DNA of 64,000 bases, taken from NCBI GenBank assembly GCA_963701995.1, contig OY969693.1:1116001-1180000 (forward strand), given 5' to 3'. This document shows positions 17,115 to 25,876 of this stretch, piece after piece. Numbering within the stretch: the first letter of the stretch is position 1; every line of letters begins with the position of its first letter. This stretch comes from Methanoflorens sp963701995. Lineage in GTDB: Archaea > Halobacteriota > Bog-38 > Methanoflorentales > Methanoflorentaceae. The notes under the pieces are model-generated. The model saw only the letters and a program-made list of their open reading frames with translations, did no database searches and was not told where the DNA came from. Made by a program: the position numbers and the translations under genes.

Positions 17115-18107
17115 ATGACAAAAAGACACCGTCCGAGACGCGGGTCTCTCGCCTACAGCCCCCGAAAGAGGGCAAAGAGCGAAGTGCCGAGAATCCGCTC
17201 CTGGCCAGAGCAAGATGAGCCGCGAATACTGGGATTCGCGGGCTACAAAGCTGGGATGACGCACGTGATCTTAGTCGATGATTCCCCTAACAGCCCAACT
17301 GAAGGTTTGGAGATAAGCGTGCCCGCCACGGTCGTCGAAACTCCCGCGATGAAAGTAGCGGCCGTACGGACGTATCGTAAGACGCCTTATGGAAAGCGCA
17401 TTGTGCTCGAAGCTTGGGCCGGCAATATCGCAGGCGATGTTGCAAAGCGCAGGCCGCTTCCTAAGGAGGCAGTACGCCGTGATGGGGGTCTCGACGGTGC
17501 CGACGAGATCCGCGTGCTGGTTTATACCTCGCCAGCGGCGGTTAGTGGCATTCCAAAGAAGGTGCCTGAACTGATGGAAGTGCCTGTTGGTGGAGACGAC
17601 GTAAGCGCTGCGTATACATACGCGGACGATATCTTGGGAAAAGAAATCGATGCTGCGAACGTCTTCAAAGAGGGTATGCTAGTCGACGTAATAGCAGTGA
17701 CAAAGGGCAAAGGGGTTCAGGGGCCAGTCAAACGGTGGGGTGTCACCATCCAGGATCGAAAAGCGTTCAGGGGTGGCAAGGGGCGCCACGTCGGGAATCT
17801 TGGTCCGTGGAACCCAGCGCGTGTTAGGTGGACGGTCCCCCAGCTTGGTCAGATGGGCTATCAACAAAGAACTGAGTACAATAAGCGAATACTTAAAATC
17901 GGCCCGGACGGAGCTGTAGTGACTCCCGCGGGCGGATTTGTCAAATATGGGCTCGTTCGAGGCGCTTATGTTCTTCTCCACGGATCGATTCCAGGACCTG
18001 CCAAGAGGCTCATTAGAATGAGATCGGCCACCAGGCCACACAAGACCGCACACACGGTTCCTGATCTGAGCTACGTTAGCGTTCGATCGAAGCAAGGAGT
18101 GAGATGA
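17115..18107 (+). CDS. rpl3: 50S ribosomal protein L3
   Basis: A large-subunit core protein of 330 residues, long as in archaea and eukaryotes. It shows the archaeal N-terminus RPRRGSLAYSPRKRAKSEVP, GFAGYKAGMTHVILVDDSP, and the rRNA-reaching loop VKRWGVTIQDRKAFRGGKGR. GAGGTAA precedes the ATG. The stop is one base before L4. No anomalies are seen. Confidence 0.97.
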   Translation: MTKRHRPRRGSLAYSPRKRAKSEVPRIRSWPEQDEPRILGFAGYKAGMTHVILVDDSPNSPTEGLEISVPATVVETPAMKVAAVRTYRKTPYGKRIVLEAWAGNIAGDVAKRRPLPKEAVRRDGGLDGADEIRVLVYTSPAAVSGIPKKVPELMEVPVGGDDVSAAYTYADDILGKEIDAANVFKEGMLVDVIAVTKGKGVQGPVKRWGVTIQDRKAFRGGKGRHVGNLGPWNPARVRWTVPQLGQMGYQQRTEYNKRILKIGPDGAVVTPAGGFVKYGLVRGAYVLLHGSIPGPAKRLIRMRSATRPHKTAHTVPDLSYVSVRSKQGVR

Positions 18108-18108
18108 G

Positions 18109-18852
18109 ATGAAGGGGCGACTAGTGAGTCTGAAGGGAAAGGCCAGGAAGAAAATCGATCTTCCGGAGCTTTTCGACGAACTCTACCGCCCAGATCTCAT
18201 AAAAAAGGCAGTCGTCGTTTCGCAGGCAAATAGGAGGCAGGCGTATGGACCGGAGCCCACGGCGGGCATTAAGACCTCAGCGGAATCGTGGGGTTCGGGG
18301 CGGGGAGTCGCGCAAGTTCCGCGATTGAAGAACTCCAGCAGGGTCGCGAGGGTGCCGCAAGCGGTTGGCGGAAGAAAAGCACATCCGCCAAACTCAAAAA
18401 GGGTATTTTTCGAGAAGATAAACAAGAAGGAAAGGCAGAAAGCGATGCGATCCGCAATCGCAGCCACCGCAAAACCTGATCTAGTCAAGGCGCGGGGTCA
18501 TCGGTTCGAAGGAACCCTTCCGCTCATACTTGAGGACGCCTTCGAAGAGCTGGCCACGACCAGCGAAATAGCAGAAGTACTGGCCGCGCTGAACGTCTGG
18601 CAAGACGTAGAGAAGGCGAAACGCGGCAAACGCGTGCGTGCCGGGAAAGGCAAGCGGCGAGGCCGACGCTATAAGAACAAAAAGAGCGTCCTCATCATCT
18701 GCACGAAGCCCGTGTTAGCAGCGCGTAATTTGCCCGGAGTTGATGTTGTAGCTGTGGATCAGTTAAACGTCGAGCTTCTAGCCCCAGGTACGCACGCCGG
18801 TAGACTAACAATATGGACCCAGTCGGCAATAAATGCCTTAGGAAAAGGGTAG
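18109..18852 (+). CDS. rpl4: 50S ribosomal protein L4 (L1e)
   Basis: The 247-residue protein lines the exit tunnel with its long loop, seen as TSAESWGSGRGVAQVPRL and QAVGGRKAHPP. The C-terminal domain ends LNVELLAPGTHAGRLTIWTQ, typical of archaeal L4. The gene starts one base after L3 and ends a few bases before L23, in the universally conserved L3-L4-L23-L2 order. Confidence 0.96.
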   Translation: MKGRLVSLKGKARKKIDLPELFDELYRPDLIKKAVVVSQANRRQAYGPEPTAGIKTSAESWGSGRGVAQVPRLKNSSRVARVPQAVGGRKAHPPNSKRVFFEKINKKERQKAMRSAIAATAKPDLVKARGHRFEGTLPLILEDAFEELATTSEIAEVLAALNVWQDVEKAKRGKRVRAGKGKRRGRRYKNKKSVLIICTKPVLAARNLPGVDVVAVDQLNVELLAPGTHAGRLTIWTQSAINALGKG

Positions 18853-18856
18853 AGTC

Positions 18857-19102
18857 ATGTTGAAACACGCGTATGTAACCGAGAAGGCGACAGCTCAGCT
18901 TGACAGAGAGAACAAACTCACTTTCATCGCTGACGTCGAAGATACAAAAGACGACATAAAAAAAGCGGTGGAAGAAATCTATGGCGTCACGGTCGTCGAT
19001 GTGAAGACGCTCGTTACACCCAAAGGGTTCAAAAAAGCTACTATTACGCTTTCAAGCGACGATTCTGCTGAAGAGATCGCATCAAAACTTGGAATCTTCT
19101 GA
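18857..19102 (+). CDS. rpl23: 50S ribosomal protein L23
   Basis: An 81-residue protein at the exit-tunnel rim, where SRP and other factors dock. The sequence AYVTEKATAQLDRENKLTFI and VTVVDVKTLVTPKGFKKATI are standard archaeal L23. Short spacing to L4 and L2 indicates co-translation. Confidence 0.95.
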   Translation: MLKHAYVTEKATAQLDRENKLTFIADVEDTKDDIKKAVEEIYGVTVVDVKTLVTPKGFKKATITLSSDDSAEEIASKLGIF

Positions 19103-19114
19103 CGGAGTCGGGAT

Positions 19115-19828
19115 ATGGGCAAGAGAATTATATCGCAAAATCGGGGCAAGGGAACCCCGACCTATCGGGCACCGTCTCACCGCTATAAGGCAGCCTTGAA
19201 ATTGATCAAAGCTGACAAGGATGAGGCCGTGAAAGCGCGCGTAGTCGAAGTCCTACACGACCCTGCTCGCAGCGCTCCTATAGCGCGAGTTGAGTTGCCG
19301 GACGGAACGGAGCGCTTGATATTAGTACCAGAGGGTCTTTGCGTGGGCGATGAAATCGCGTGCGGAGCGTCAGCAGAGGTCAAAGCTGGCAATATTCTGC
19401 CGCTTGCCGAAATCCCGGAAGGGGTGCCGATCTGCAGTATTGAATCGCAACCTGGCGACGGAGGTTGTTTCGCGCGGGCATCCGGCGTCTATGGGATGCT
19501 GATCGCGCACGACGTGCAAAAAACTGTCGTGCAACTGCCCAGTGGCGAAATGAAATGGCTCCATCCGCATTGCCGAGCAATGATAGGAATGGTGGCAGGT
19601 GGAGGACGCCTTGACAAGCCCTTTGTCAAAGCAGGCAAGAAGTTCCACAAGATGCGTTCAAGAGCAGCAAAATATCCTCGTGTGCGCGGGGTTGCCATGA
19701 ACGTGGTAGACCACCCATTTGGCGGTGGTGGTTGGCAGCATCCGGGCCGCCCAAAAACGGTCAGCCGAAATGCTCCACCGGGCCGGAAAGTTGGCAGCAT
19801 TGCAGCTCGCCGCACCGGTAAACGATAG
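19115..19828 (+). CDS. rpl2: 50S ribosomal protein L2
   Basis: L2 supports the peptidyl-transferase centre. The 237 residues include the N-terminus NRGKGTPTYRAPSHRYKAAL and the diagnostic C-terminal VAMNVVDHPFGGGGWQHPGR with the conserved His. Length is normal for archaea. The Shine-Dalgarno is weak (CGGAGTCGGG) but well placed. Confidence 0.97.
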   Translation: MGKRIISQNRGKGTPTYRAPSHRYKAALKLIKADKDEAVKARVVEVLHDPARSAPIARVELPDGTERLILVPEGLCVGDEIACGASAEVKAGNILPLAEIPEGVPICSIESQPGDGGCFARASGVYGMLIAHDVQKTVVQLPSGEMKWLHPHCRAMIGMVAGGGRLDKPFVKAGKKFHKMRSRAAKYPRVRGVAMNVVDHPFGGGGWQHPGRPKTVSRNAPPGRKVGSIAARRTGKR

Positions 19829-19851
19829 TCAAACCAAGAGCTGGTGAAAGT

Positions 19852-20262
19852 ATGGCTAAGAGAAGAAAAGTAGAAGCGCCACGCCGAAAGGAGGAGTTCT
19901 CGTATAGGGGGCATTCCCCTGAGGAGCTCAAGGACCTGGAGCTCGATAGATTGGCTCAGCTCTTTCCTGCGCGTCAACGCAGAAAGCTCAAGAGAGAACT
20001 CACGGAAGATCAAAAAAAGCTTTTGCAAAAGATACGAGAGGGCAAAACCGTCCGCACCCATCAGAGGGACATGATCGTTCTCCCTGAGATGTTCGGCACC
20101 TCGATCGGAGTCCACGACGGAAAGACGTTCGCCATCGTCGAGATTATGCCGGAAATGATAGGGCATTACCTTGGGGAATACGCGCTCACACGGCGACGGG
20201 TATCACACGGCGGTCCGGGCGTGGGAGCGACACGATCCAGTAGATACGTTCCACTGAAGTGA
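19852..20262 (+). CDS. rps19: 30S ribosomal protein S19
   Basis: The 136-residue head protein has an archaeal N-terminal extension (EFSYRGHSPEELKDLELDRL) before the conserved RTHQRDMIVLPEMFGTSIGV and the end EYALTRRRVSHGGPGVGATR. GGTGAAAGT precedes the ATG. It contacts 16S rRNA near the A-site finger. Confidence 0.96.
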   Translation: MAKRRKVEAPRRKEEFSYRGHSPEELKDLELDRLAQLFPARQRRKLKRELTEDQKKLLQKIREGKTVRTHQRDMIVLPEMFGTSIGVHDGKTFAIVEIMPEMIGHYLGEYALTRRRVSHGGPGVGATRSSRYVPLK

Positions 20263-20266
20263 TCTA

Positions 20267-20737
20267 ATGGCGTTCACAAAGTATTCAGTCGAGTTTGACA
20301 ACGAGAAAACGGCCCGTTCGCAAGGCCATGAGCTTCACGTATCGCCGCGACACTGCGTGGAGATATGCAGGGAGCTGCGGGGAAAGTCGCTCGCAGAAGC
20401 TAAATCCCATTTGGAAGGGATTACTGAGCTCAAGAAGCCCGTGCCGTTCAAGCGCCACAATTCAGGCGTCGGACATCGCGCGGGGTTAAGTGGATGGGAC
20501 GCAGGCCGATTTCCGCAGAAAGCGGCCCGGGACATACTTACGGTCGTAAAGAGCGCGGAAGCGAATGCTGAATACAAAGGGCTCGATACGGATCGGATGC
20601 AGATCGTCCACAGTTTGGCGAGAAGGGGACGGGTCATCGAAGGTAGGATGCCTCGCGCGATGGGACGCGCCACCGCAAAGAACACGGCCACGGTAACGGT
20701 CGAAATCGTGCTTCAGGAGTTTGAAAATGGGGATTGA
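20267..20737 (+). CDS. rpl22: 50S ribosomal protein L22
   Basis: A 156-residue tunnel protein. The archaeal signature YSVEFDNEKTARSQGHELHV is followed by KPVPFKRHNSGVGHRAG and the beta-hairpin region VHSLARRGRVIEGRMPRAMG. The 3' end overlaps the start of S3 by eleven bases. Confidence 0.95.
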   Translation: MAFTKYSVEFDNEKTARSQGHELHVSPRHCVEICRELRGKSLAEAKSHLEGITELKKPVPFKRHNSGVGHRAGLSGWDAGRFPQKAARDILTVVKSAEANAEYKGLDTDRMQIVHSLARRGRVIEGRMPRAMGRATAKNTATVTVEIVLQEFENGD

Positions 20738-21392
20738 GAAAAAATTCATAGAGGAGGGCTTGAAGAGATCTCAGATGAACGAGTACTTCAACAAGGAGCT
20801 AGAGCGGGCAGGCTATGGTGGCATGGAGATCAACCGGACTCCTATCGGCACGCACATCACCTTATACGCAGAGAAACCCGGAATGATCATAGGAAAGAGC
20901 GGCAAAACGATCAGACGAGTCACCAGAGAGCTCGATGCGAATTTCAAGCTCGACAACCCACAGCTCGATGTCCAGGAGATTGAAGTTCCCGAGCTAAACG
21001 CGCAAATAATGGCGCACCGCTTAGCTAACGCGCTTGAGCGGGGCTGGTATTTCAGAAAGGCAGGCCAATCGACGCTCCAACGGGTTATGGACGCCGGTGC
21101 GCTTGGATGCGAAGTAATCCTAGCGGGAAAGATCACCGGCCCGCGATCGCGAACCGAGAAGTTTCTCGCCGGATACATAAAGCACTGCGGAAAACCTGCT
21201 GAAGAGCTGGTAATGAAAGGCTACGCAGTCGCGAAACGGAAGCTTGGGATCATCGGGGTCAAAGTCTTCATCGTGCCTCCGGGAGTCAAACTTCCTGATG
21301 ACATACGACTGATCGAACAAATACCAGACGAAGAGGTGGAGTCGAATGGCAATACTGAGGAGCCAAGAGATACGCAAGATGAAACCGGATGA
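20727..21392 (+). CDS. rps3: 30S ribosomal protein S3
   Basis: The 221-residue protein has the KH domain with EKPGMIIGKSGKTIRRVTRE (GxxG loop) and the C-terminal domain KYAV-like GYAVAKRKLGIIGVKVFIVP. The ATG at 20727 follows CAGGAG and lies inside the end of L22; the TTG six bases earlier is unlikely. The acidic tail overlaps the L29 start by 47 bases in another frame. Confidence 0.95.
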   Translation: MGIEKKFIEEGLKRSQMNEYFNKELERAGYGGMEINRTPIGTHITLYAEKPGMIIGKSGKTIRRVTRELDANFKLDNPQLDVQEIEVPELNAQIMAHRLANALERGWYFRKAGQSTLQRVMDAGALGCEVILAGKITGPRSRTEKFLAGYIKHCGKPAEELVMKGYAVAKRKLGIIGVKVFIVPPGVKLPDDIRLIEQIPDEEVESNGNTEEPRDTQDETG

Positions 21393-21564
21393 ACGAAGCA
21401 AGCAGCTTGACGATCTGATCGCGGAGCTCTTAAGAGAGAGAGCGCTTGTGTCTGCTGGCGGCGCTCCAGAGAATCCGGGAAGACCAAAGGAGCTCCGACG
21501 GACCATCGCTCGAATCCGCACAATTATGAACGAAGAGAAGAACAAGCCGGCAGCGGGTACATAG
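21346..21564 (+). CDS. rpl29: 50S ribosomal protein L29
   Basis: A 72-residue two-helix protein: ILRSQEIRKMKPDERSKQLD, then the signature RRTIARIRTIMNEE. GAGGTGGA sits upstream of the ATG, inside S3. It lies beside L23 at the exit tunnel. Confidence 0.94.
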   Translation: MAILRSQEIRKMKPDERSKQLDDLIAELLRERALVSAGGAPENPGRPKELRRTIARIRTIMNEEKNKPAAGT

Positions 21565-21571
21565 GTGCTAG

Positions 21572-21862
21572 ATGAGAATCACTCCTCAGAACTTCGTGAA
21601 TCACGAGCTCATTGGTTTGCGTGTGACGCTGGTGAAGAGTAGTAACAGGGACGCCGTAGGCTTGAGTGGGCGGATCATTGACGAAAGCAGAAACATTTTC
21701 AAATTAGAATGCTGCGGACAGGAAAAAACGGCTGCCAAGCACCGCAATACATTTGAATTCACGCTGCCAGAAGGCGACAAAGTACGAGTAGCCGGAGATC
21801 TTGTCCAGGGCCGCCCAGAAGACCGCGTTGCAAAGAGTATTCGAAAATGGCACAACAGGTGA
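21572..21862 (+). CDS. rnp1: Ribonuclease P protein component 1 (Rpp29)
   Basis: Rpp29 is a protein cofactor of archaeal RNase P, which matures tRNA 5' ends. The 96 residues form the Sm-like barrel: ELIGLRVTLVKSSNRDAVGL, GRIIDESRNIFKLE and the C-terminal GRPEDRVAKSIRKWHNR. Location between L29 and S17 is standard for archaea. Confidence 0.94.
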   Translation: MRITPQNFVNHELIGLRVTLVKSSNRDAVGLSGRIIDESRNIFKLECCGQEKTAAKHRNTFEFTLPEGDKVRVAGDLVQGRPEDRVAKSIRKWHNR

Positions 21863-21866
21863 CAAC

Positions 21867-22187
21867 ATGCGAACGAATATTGGCTTTGACGTAGCTGCGC
21901 CCACAGAGAAGTGCGAGGACAGCAACTGTCCCTTTCACGGGACGCTTTCTGTGCGGGGGCAGGTGATCGACGGAACGGTGGTGAGCGACAAAACTGCCCG
22001 AACCGTTGTGGTGCAGCGAGAGTACCTGAAATACATTCCGAAGTACGAAAGGTACGAAAAGAGGAAGTCGAAACTACACGCTCATAATCCGGATTGCGTC
22101 GCGGCAAAAACGGGAGACCGCGTTAGCCTAGCAGAATGCCGGCCGCTGTCCAAGACTAAGTCGTTCGTGGTGATTAAAGTACTATGA
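21867..22187 (+). CDS. rps17: 30S ribosomal protein S17
   Basis: A 106-residue OB-fold protein. The ATG at 21867 follows AGGTGAC and gives MRTNIGFDVAAPTEKCEDSN, the archaeal form with CEDSNCPFHG. LKYIPKYERYEKRKSKLHAH is the family core. An upstream in-frame start at 21801 falls inside rnp1 and is not used. The stop overlaps the L14 start as ATGA. Confidence 0.95.
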   Translation: MRTNIGFDVAAPTEKCEDSNCPFHGTLSVRGQVIDGTVVSDKTARTVVVQREYLKYIPKYERYEKRKSKLHAHNPDCVAAKTGDRVSLAECRPLSKTKSFVVIKVL

Positions 22188-22582
22188 AGGGCCTGAAGGC
22201 GAAAATTCCTCGATCGCTCGCAACGAGCTCGAAAATTGACTGCGTCGATAATACGGGGGCAAGAACCCTTGAGATTATCGCGGTCAAACGGTATCGGGGC
22301 GTCAAGAAGCGGCAACCCAAGGCGGGATTAGGCGAGATGGTCATAGTATCGGTCAAAAAAGGGGCACCTGACATGCGCCGACAGATTCTCAAGGCTGTGA
22401 TCGTGCGGCAGAAAAAGGAATTCAGAAGGCCTGACGGGACGAGAGTGAAGTTTGAAGATAACGCAGCCGTCATAACCGATGACAACGGGGAGCCCCGCGG
22501 AACTGAGATCAAGGGGCCGATTGCCCGCGAAGTCGCAGAACGCTTCGGCAAGATTGCTTCGGTCGCTCAAATGATAGTGTGA
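22184..22582 (+). CDS. rpl14: 50S ribosomal protein L14
   Basis: A 132-residue protein at the subunit interface, with CVDNTGARTLEIIAVKRYRG and the C-terminal GPIAREVAERFGKIASVAQM. The start overlaps the S17 stop by four bases. Nothing unusual is seen. Confidence 0.96.
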   Translation: MKGLKAKIPRSLATSSKIDCVDNTGARTLEIIAVKRYRGVKKRQPKAGLGEMVIVSVKKGAPDMRRQILKAVIVRQKKEFRRPDGTRVKFEDNAAVITDDNGEPRGTEIKGPIAREVAERFGKIASVAQMIV

Positions 22583-22591
22583 GGGTTCAGA

Positions 22592-22957
22592 TTGGTAAAT
22601 AGAGTTACGTCTAAGCAACCGCGGAAACAGCGGAAAGCACGAATTGATGCTCCTCTCCACGTGCGTCAGAAGTATCTGCACGCGCCTCTCGAAAAGAAGC
22701 TTGCGGATAAATATAAGCGCCGAAGGGTTCAAATACGGAAAGGAGACACAGTAAAGGTGCTTCGTGGGGACTCCCGCGATCGTGAAGGAAAGGTGGCGAA
22801 GGTTAACCTCAAGGAGGAGTCGATCGAAATTGACGGCATAACGGTGCACAAGGCCGATGGGTCTGAGGTGGCACGACCCTTACATCCTTCAAACGTGATA
22901 ATTACAAAGCTTGAGCTCAAAGACAAACTCAGGACCAGTAAACTAGAGGAGGAATAG
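22592..22957 (+). CDS. rpl24: 50S ribosomal protein L24
   Basis: The 121-residue protein starts at a TTG after GAGGGTTC and has the KOW motif (IRKGDTVKVLRGDSRDREGK). The N-terminal SKQPRKQRKARIDAPLHVRQ is typical of archaeal L24. It helps to start large-subunit assembly. The stop is one base before S4e. Confidence 0.94.
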   Translation: MVNRVTSKQPRKQRKARIDAPLHVRQKYLHAPLEKKLADKYKRRRVQIRKGDTVKVLRGDSRDREGKVAKVNLKEESIEIDGITVHKADGSEVARPLHPSNVIITKLELKDKLRTSKLEEE

Positions 22958-22958
22958 C

Positions 22959-23630
22959 GTGCATCAAAAAAGAATCTCCGCACCAAAAAACTGGCCAATC
23001 GCAAAAAAGACTGCTCACTGGGTCATCGCTCCCTCTCCCGGCGCACACTCGAGAGAGGCCGTTCCAATATTAGTCGTACTGAGGGACATGTTGCACCTAG
23101 CCGACAACGCAAAAGAGGCGAAGCGGATTTTGCATAACGGAAGCGTGACGGTGAACGGCCGCGTGGTGAAGAAGCACAAAGCTCACGTCGGCCTGTTCGA
23201 CGTGTTTGCGACTGCCGGCAAAAGTTACCGCATGCTCCCCAACCCCCGCGGCAAGTACGAGCTAACTCAGATAGGCGATGAGGAAGCGAAGCGCAAGCTG
23301 GTCCGTGTTGACAACATTACGATCGTGAGAGGCGGCAAGCTTCAGTACAACTTGCACGATGGGACGAATGTACTCCTGAAAGAAAAATACAGCACTGGTG
23401 ACTCACTTGTCTTTTCACTGCCTGATTACCGCGTTGTTGAACGGTATGAGCGCAAAGCCGGCAACAAAGCCGTGATCGTGGGAGGAAAACACTCTGGTGA
23501 GACCGGCACGATAGTAGAACTAAGGAAGATGGCGAGCTCGCGTCCCAATATGGTACGAATTGAACGAGACGGCAAACAATTTGAGACCATAGACGACTAC
23601 GTCTTTGCGACGGGCAGCGGTGGTGACTGA
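22959..23630 (+). CDS. rps4e: 30S ribosomal protein S4e
   Basis: An archaeal/eukaryotic small-subunit protein of 223 residues with an S4-like RNA-binding region (AKRILHNGSVTVNGRVVKKH) and a KOW segment near the C-terminus (NKAVIVGGKHSGETGTIVEL). It begins at a GTG after AGGAGGAATAGC. Bacteria have no counterpart. Confidence 0.95.
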   Translation: MHQKRISAPKNWPIAKKTAHWVIAPSPGAHSREAVPILVVLRDMLHLADNAKEAKRILHNGSVTVNGRVVKKHKAHVGLFDVFATAGKSYRMLPNPRGKYELTQIGDEEAKRKLVRVDNITIVRGGKLQYNLHDGTNVLLKEKYSTGDSLVFSLPDYRVVERYERKAGNKAVIVGGKHSGETGTIVELRKMASSRPNMVRIERDGKQFETIDDYVFATGSGGD

Positions 23631-23632
23631 TC

Positions 23633-24172
23633 GTGGTTGAGGCCCGTACGGAACAAAAACAAACTGATAACCCTATGACGAAGCCGACGCTTGACAAGGT
23701 GACCGTCCATATAAGTGTCGGTGAGGGGGGCCAAAAGCTGATCAACGCCGAGAATATCGTAAAAACTCTTACCGGGCAAGCCACGGTGCGAACGTCAGCA
23801 AAGAAGACGCAACCAGTATTCGGGATAAGAAAGGGACAGGCAATAGGATGCAAAACGACTCTGCGAAGAGAACGAGCAAGCGCGTTTCTTCACAGCGCGC
23901 TTGAGACTAGGCAGAATTTCGTGCACGAGTTTCAGTTTGATGAGACCGGCAACGTGTCATTCGGCATCGTCGATCACACCGATTTCCCAGGACTGACCTA
24001 TGACCCCCAAATAGGCATATTTGGCATGGACGTAATTGTATCACTTAAGAAGCCAGGCTATCGCGTCGCTCGGCGTCGTGCGGCGCAACGACGCGTTCCC
24101 ATTGGACATCGAGTTACGCGTGAACAGGCAATCTCTTTCCTTCAAAACAATTATAACGTGGTGTTGGGATAA
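23633..24172 (+). CDS. rpl5: 50S ribosomal protein L5
   Basis: This 5S-rRNA-binding protein has the core KPTLDKVTVHISVGEGGQKL, QPVFGIRKGQAIGCKTTLRR and FGIFGMDVIVSL-type GIFGMDVIVSLKKPGYRVAR. The GTG at 23633 follows GGTGGTGACTGATC; an ATG at 23675 would also keep the core. The stop TAA overlaps the S14 ATG by one base. Confidence 0.95.
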   Translation: MVEARTEQKQTDNPMTKPTLDKVTVHISVGEGGQKLINAENIVKTLTGQATVRTSAKKTQPVFGIRKGQAIGCKTTLRRERASAFLHSALETRQNFVHEFQFDETGNVSFGIVDHTDFPGLTYDPQIGIFGMDVIVSLKKPGYRVARRRAAQRRVPIGHRVTREQAISFLQNNYNVVLG

Positions 24173-24315
24173 TGGTCGAAAAAACACGGCGTGAGGCCCA
24201 TGAATGCAGGCGCTGTGGACGCAAGCAAGGACTTGTCACGAAGTACGAGATATACCTCTGTCGACAATGCTTCCGCGAGATCGCCAGCGACATGCAGTTT
24301 GAGAAGTATAACTGA
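24172..24315 (+). CDS. rps14: 30S ribosomal protein S14, zinc-binding type
   Basis: A 47-residue protein. Two CxxC pairs (CRRCGRK and LCRQC) bind a zinc ion, and the end REIASDMQFEKYN is typical of archaeal S14 (uS14). Its start ATG shares a base with the L5 stop, and S8 follows after a GAGGTGATG site. It sits in its expected place in the operon. Confidence 0.95.
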   Translation: MVEKTRREAHECRRCGRKQGLVTKYEIYLCRQCFREIASDMQFEKYN

Positions 24316-24326
24316 GGTGATGCAAC

Positions 24327-24719
24327 ATGGTTCTACTGGATCCGCTCGCAAACGCTCTTTCAGCTATCAAAAACGCCGAAGGCGTCGGTAAGAAAGAATG
24401 CTGCATCAAGCCCGTATCAAAGCTTATCGGTAACGTGCTTCGCGTCATGCAGCAAGGGAACTACATAGGTGATTTTGAGCTCGTCGAAGATGGGAAAACA
24501 GGCGTATTCAAGATCGAGCTGCTCGGTAATATCAACCGATGTGGCGCGATAAAGCCGCGAAGTTCTGTTCACACAACTGATCTCGAGAGATGGGAACAGC
24601 GGTATTTGCCGGCGCGCAACTTCGGTTTCCTGATACTGACCACGTCAGCTGGGATAATGACTCAGGTCGAAGCGCGAGAACGGGGTATCGGAGGGAAGCT
24701 AATAGCGTACTGCTATTAG
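24327..24719 (+). CDS. rps8: 30S ribosomal protein S8
   Basis: The 130-residue protein binds the central domain of 16S rRNA. LLDPLANALSAIKNAEGVGK opens it, and FGFLILTTSAGIMTQVEARE is the conserved C-terminal RNA-binding part. GAGGTGATG is the Shine-Dalgarno. Confidence 0.96.
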   Translation: MVLLDPLANALSAIKNAEGVGKKECCIKPVSKLIGNVLRVMQQGNYIGDFELVEDGKTGVFKIELLGNINRCGAIKPRSSVHTTDLERWEQRYLPARNFGFLILTTSAGIMTQVEARERGIGGKLIAYCY

Positions 24720-24728
24720 GTGGTAACT

Positions 24729-25274
24729 ATGGTTCAAATCATAGAAAAAGAGGTTCCGATTGCCGACGCCGTCCGGGTTCAAGTTCACAACGGAATTGTG
24801 AGGGTAGAAGGTCCACGCGGAACACTCGAACGCGACCTGTGGTACCCAAGCATCGACATACGCGTCGAGCCAGATAAGGTGTATGTCGGGACCACCTTGG
24901 ACAAGAAGACTCAGAAATCGATCGTAGGCACTTACGCTTCTCACATCGCTAACATGGTCAGAGGGGTAACCGAAGGATTTCAATACAAGTTGAAACTGGT
25001 ATACTCGCATTTTCCCATCCAAGTCAAGGTAGAAGGAAAAGTCGTATCGATCGAAAACTTTCTGGGTGAACGAAAGCCCCGAACCGCCAGAGTCATGGGG
25101 GGCTCTCTCGTTGCTATGCAGGGCGACGAGCTAATCGTTACAGGCATCGATAAGGAACACGTAGGACAAACCGCTGCGAACATCGAGCAAGCGACTCGGA
25201 TCAAGGGGCGTGACCCGCGCGTGTTTCAAGACGGCATCTACCTCATTGACAAGGGCCTAGAGGCACGCACATGA
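24729..25274 (+). CDS. rpl6: 50S ribosomal protein L6
   Basis: Two tandem L6 folds in 181 residues, with VRVEGPRGTLERDLWYPSID and IKGRDPRVFQDGIYLIDKGL at the C-terminus. The ATG at 24729 follows AGGTGG; a GTG at 24720 is in frame but poorly placed. It sits near the factor-binding site of the ribosome. The stop overlaps L32e by four bases. Confidence 0.95.
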   Translation: MVQIIEKEVPIADAVRVQVHNGIVRVEGPRGTLERDLWYPSIDIRVEPDKVYVGTTLDKKTQKSIVGTYASHIANMVRGVTEGFQYKLKLVYSHFPIQVKVEGKVVSIENFLGERKPRTARVMGGSLVAMQGDELIVTGIDKEHVGQTAANIEQATRIKGRDPRVFQDGIYLIDKGLEART

Positions 25275-25876
25275 AGGCTTTGAATGAAATGAATGACACT
25301 CAAATTAAAGCGCTGATGGAGGCAGGGTACCGAACGGTGGACGATCTCAAGGGCGTAACGGCGGAAGAACTTGCTAACGCAGGCCTCGATGCTGACCTTG
25401 CACAACGAGTCGCACAAGAGTCAATTTCATTCAAGCATGAGGAATTCAGCGGCAAACACAAGCATTTGCTCCTCGTTCGTAAGCGGCAGGACAAACCCTG
25501 GTTCAAGCGCGACGACTACGAGAAGAAAAAGAAGCTAAGCTCGAGCTGGAGAAAACCACGGGGACTGTTCAACAAGATGCGGCGGGGGTTTCCGGATAAG
25601 GGCCCGGTTGTGCAAGCGGGATACGGCGCACCAAGCGCGATAAGGGGTTTTCATCCCTCAGGATTCGAAGAAGTGCTCGTCAACACCCTAGCTGATCTGG
25701 AAGAGGTGAAGCCTCAGCAAGCCGTCAGGATAGGTCGTACGGTCGGCGCCCGCAAGAAGCAAGTCATTCTCGAGCGGGCGTTTGCCAAGGGCTTGAAGGT
25801 GCTCAATCCCGGACTGAAAGCTCAGGTCGCGGACCAAGACGATGCAACGACGGCTACAACGGAGGAGAAGCAGTGA
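25271..25876 (+). CDS. rpl32e: 50S ribosomal protein L32e
   Basis: The 201-residue protein has an N-terminal helix-hairpin-helix extension (MEAGYRTVDDLKGVTAEELA), seen in several archaea, before the L32e domain (SSSWRKPRGLFNKMRRGFPD, GYGAPSAIRGFHPSGFEEVL). The acidic Thr-rich tail is dispensable-looking. The stop overlaps L19e. Confidence 0.94.
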   Translation: MKALNEMNDTQIKALMEAGYRTVDDLKGVTAEELANAGLDADLAQRVAQESISFKHEEFSGKHKHLLLVRKRQDKPWFKRDDYEKKKKLSSSWRKPRGLFNKMRRGFPDKGPVVQAGYGAPSAIRGFHPSGFEEVLVNTLADLEEVKPQQAVRIGRTVGARKKQVILERAFAKGLKVLNPGLKAQVADQDDATTATTEEKQ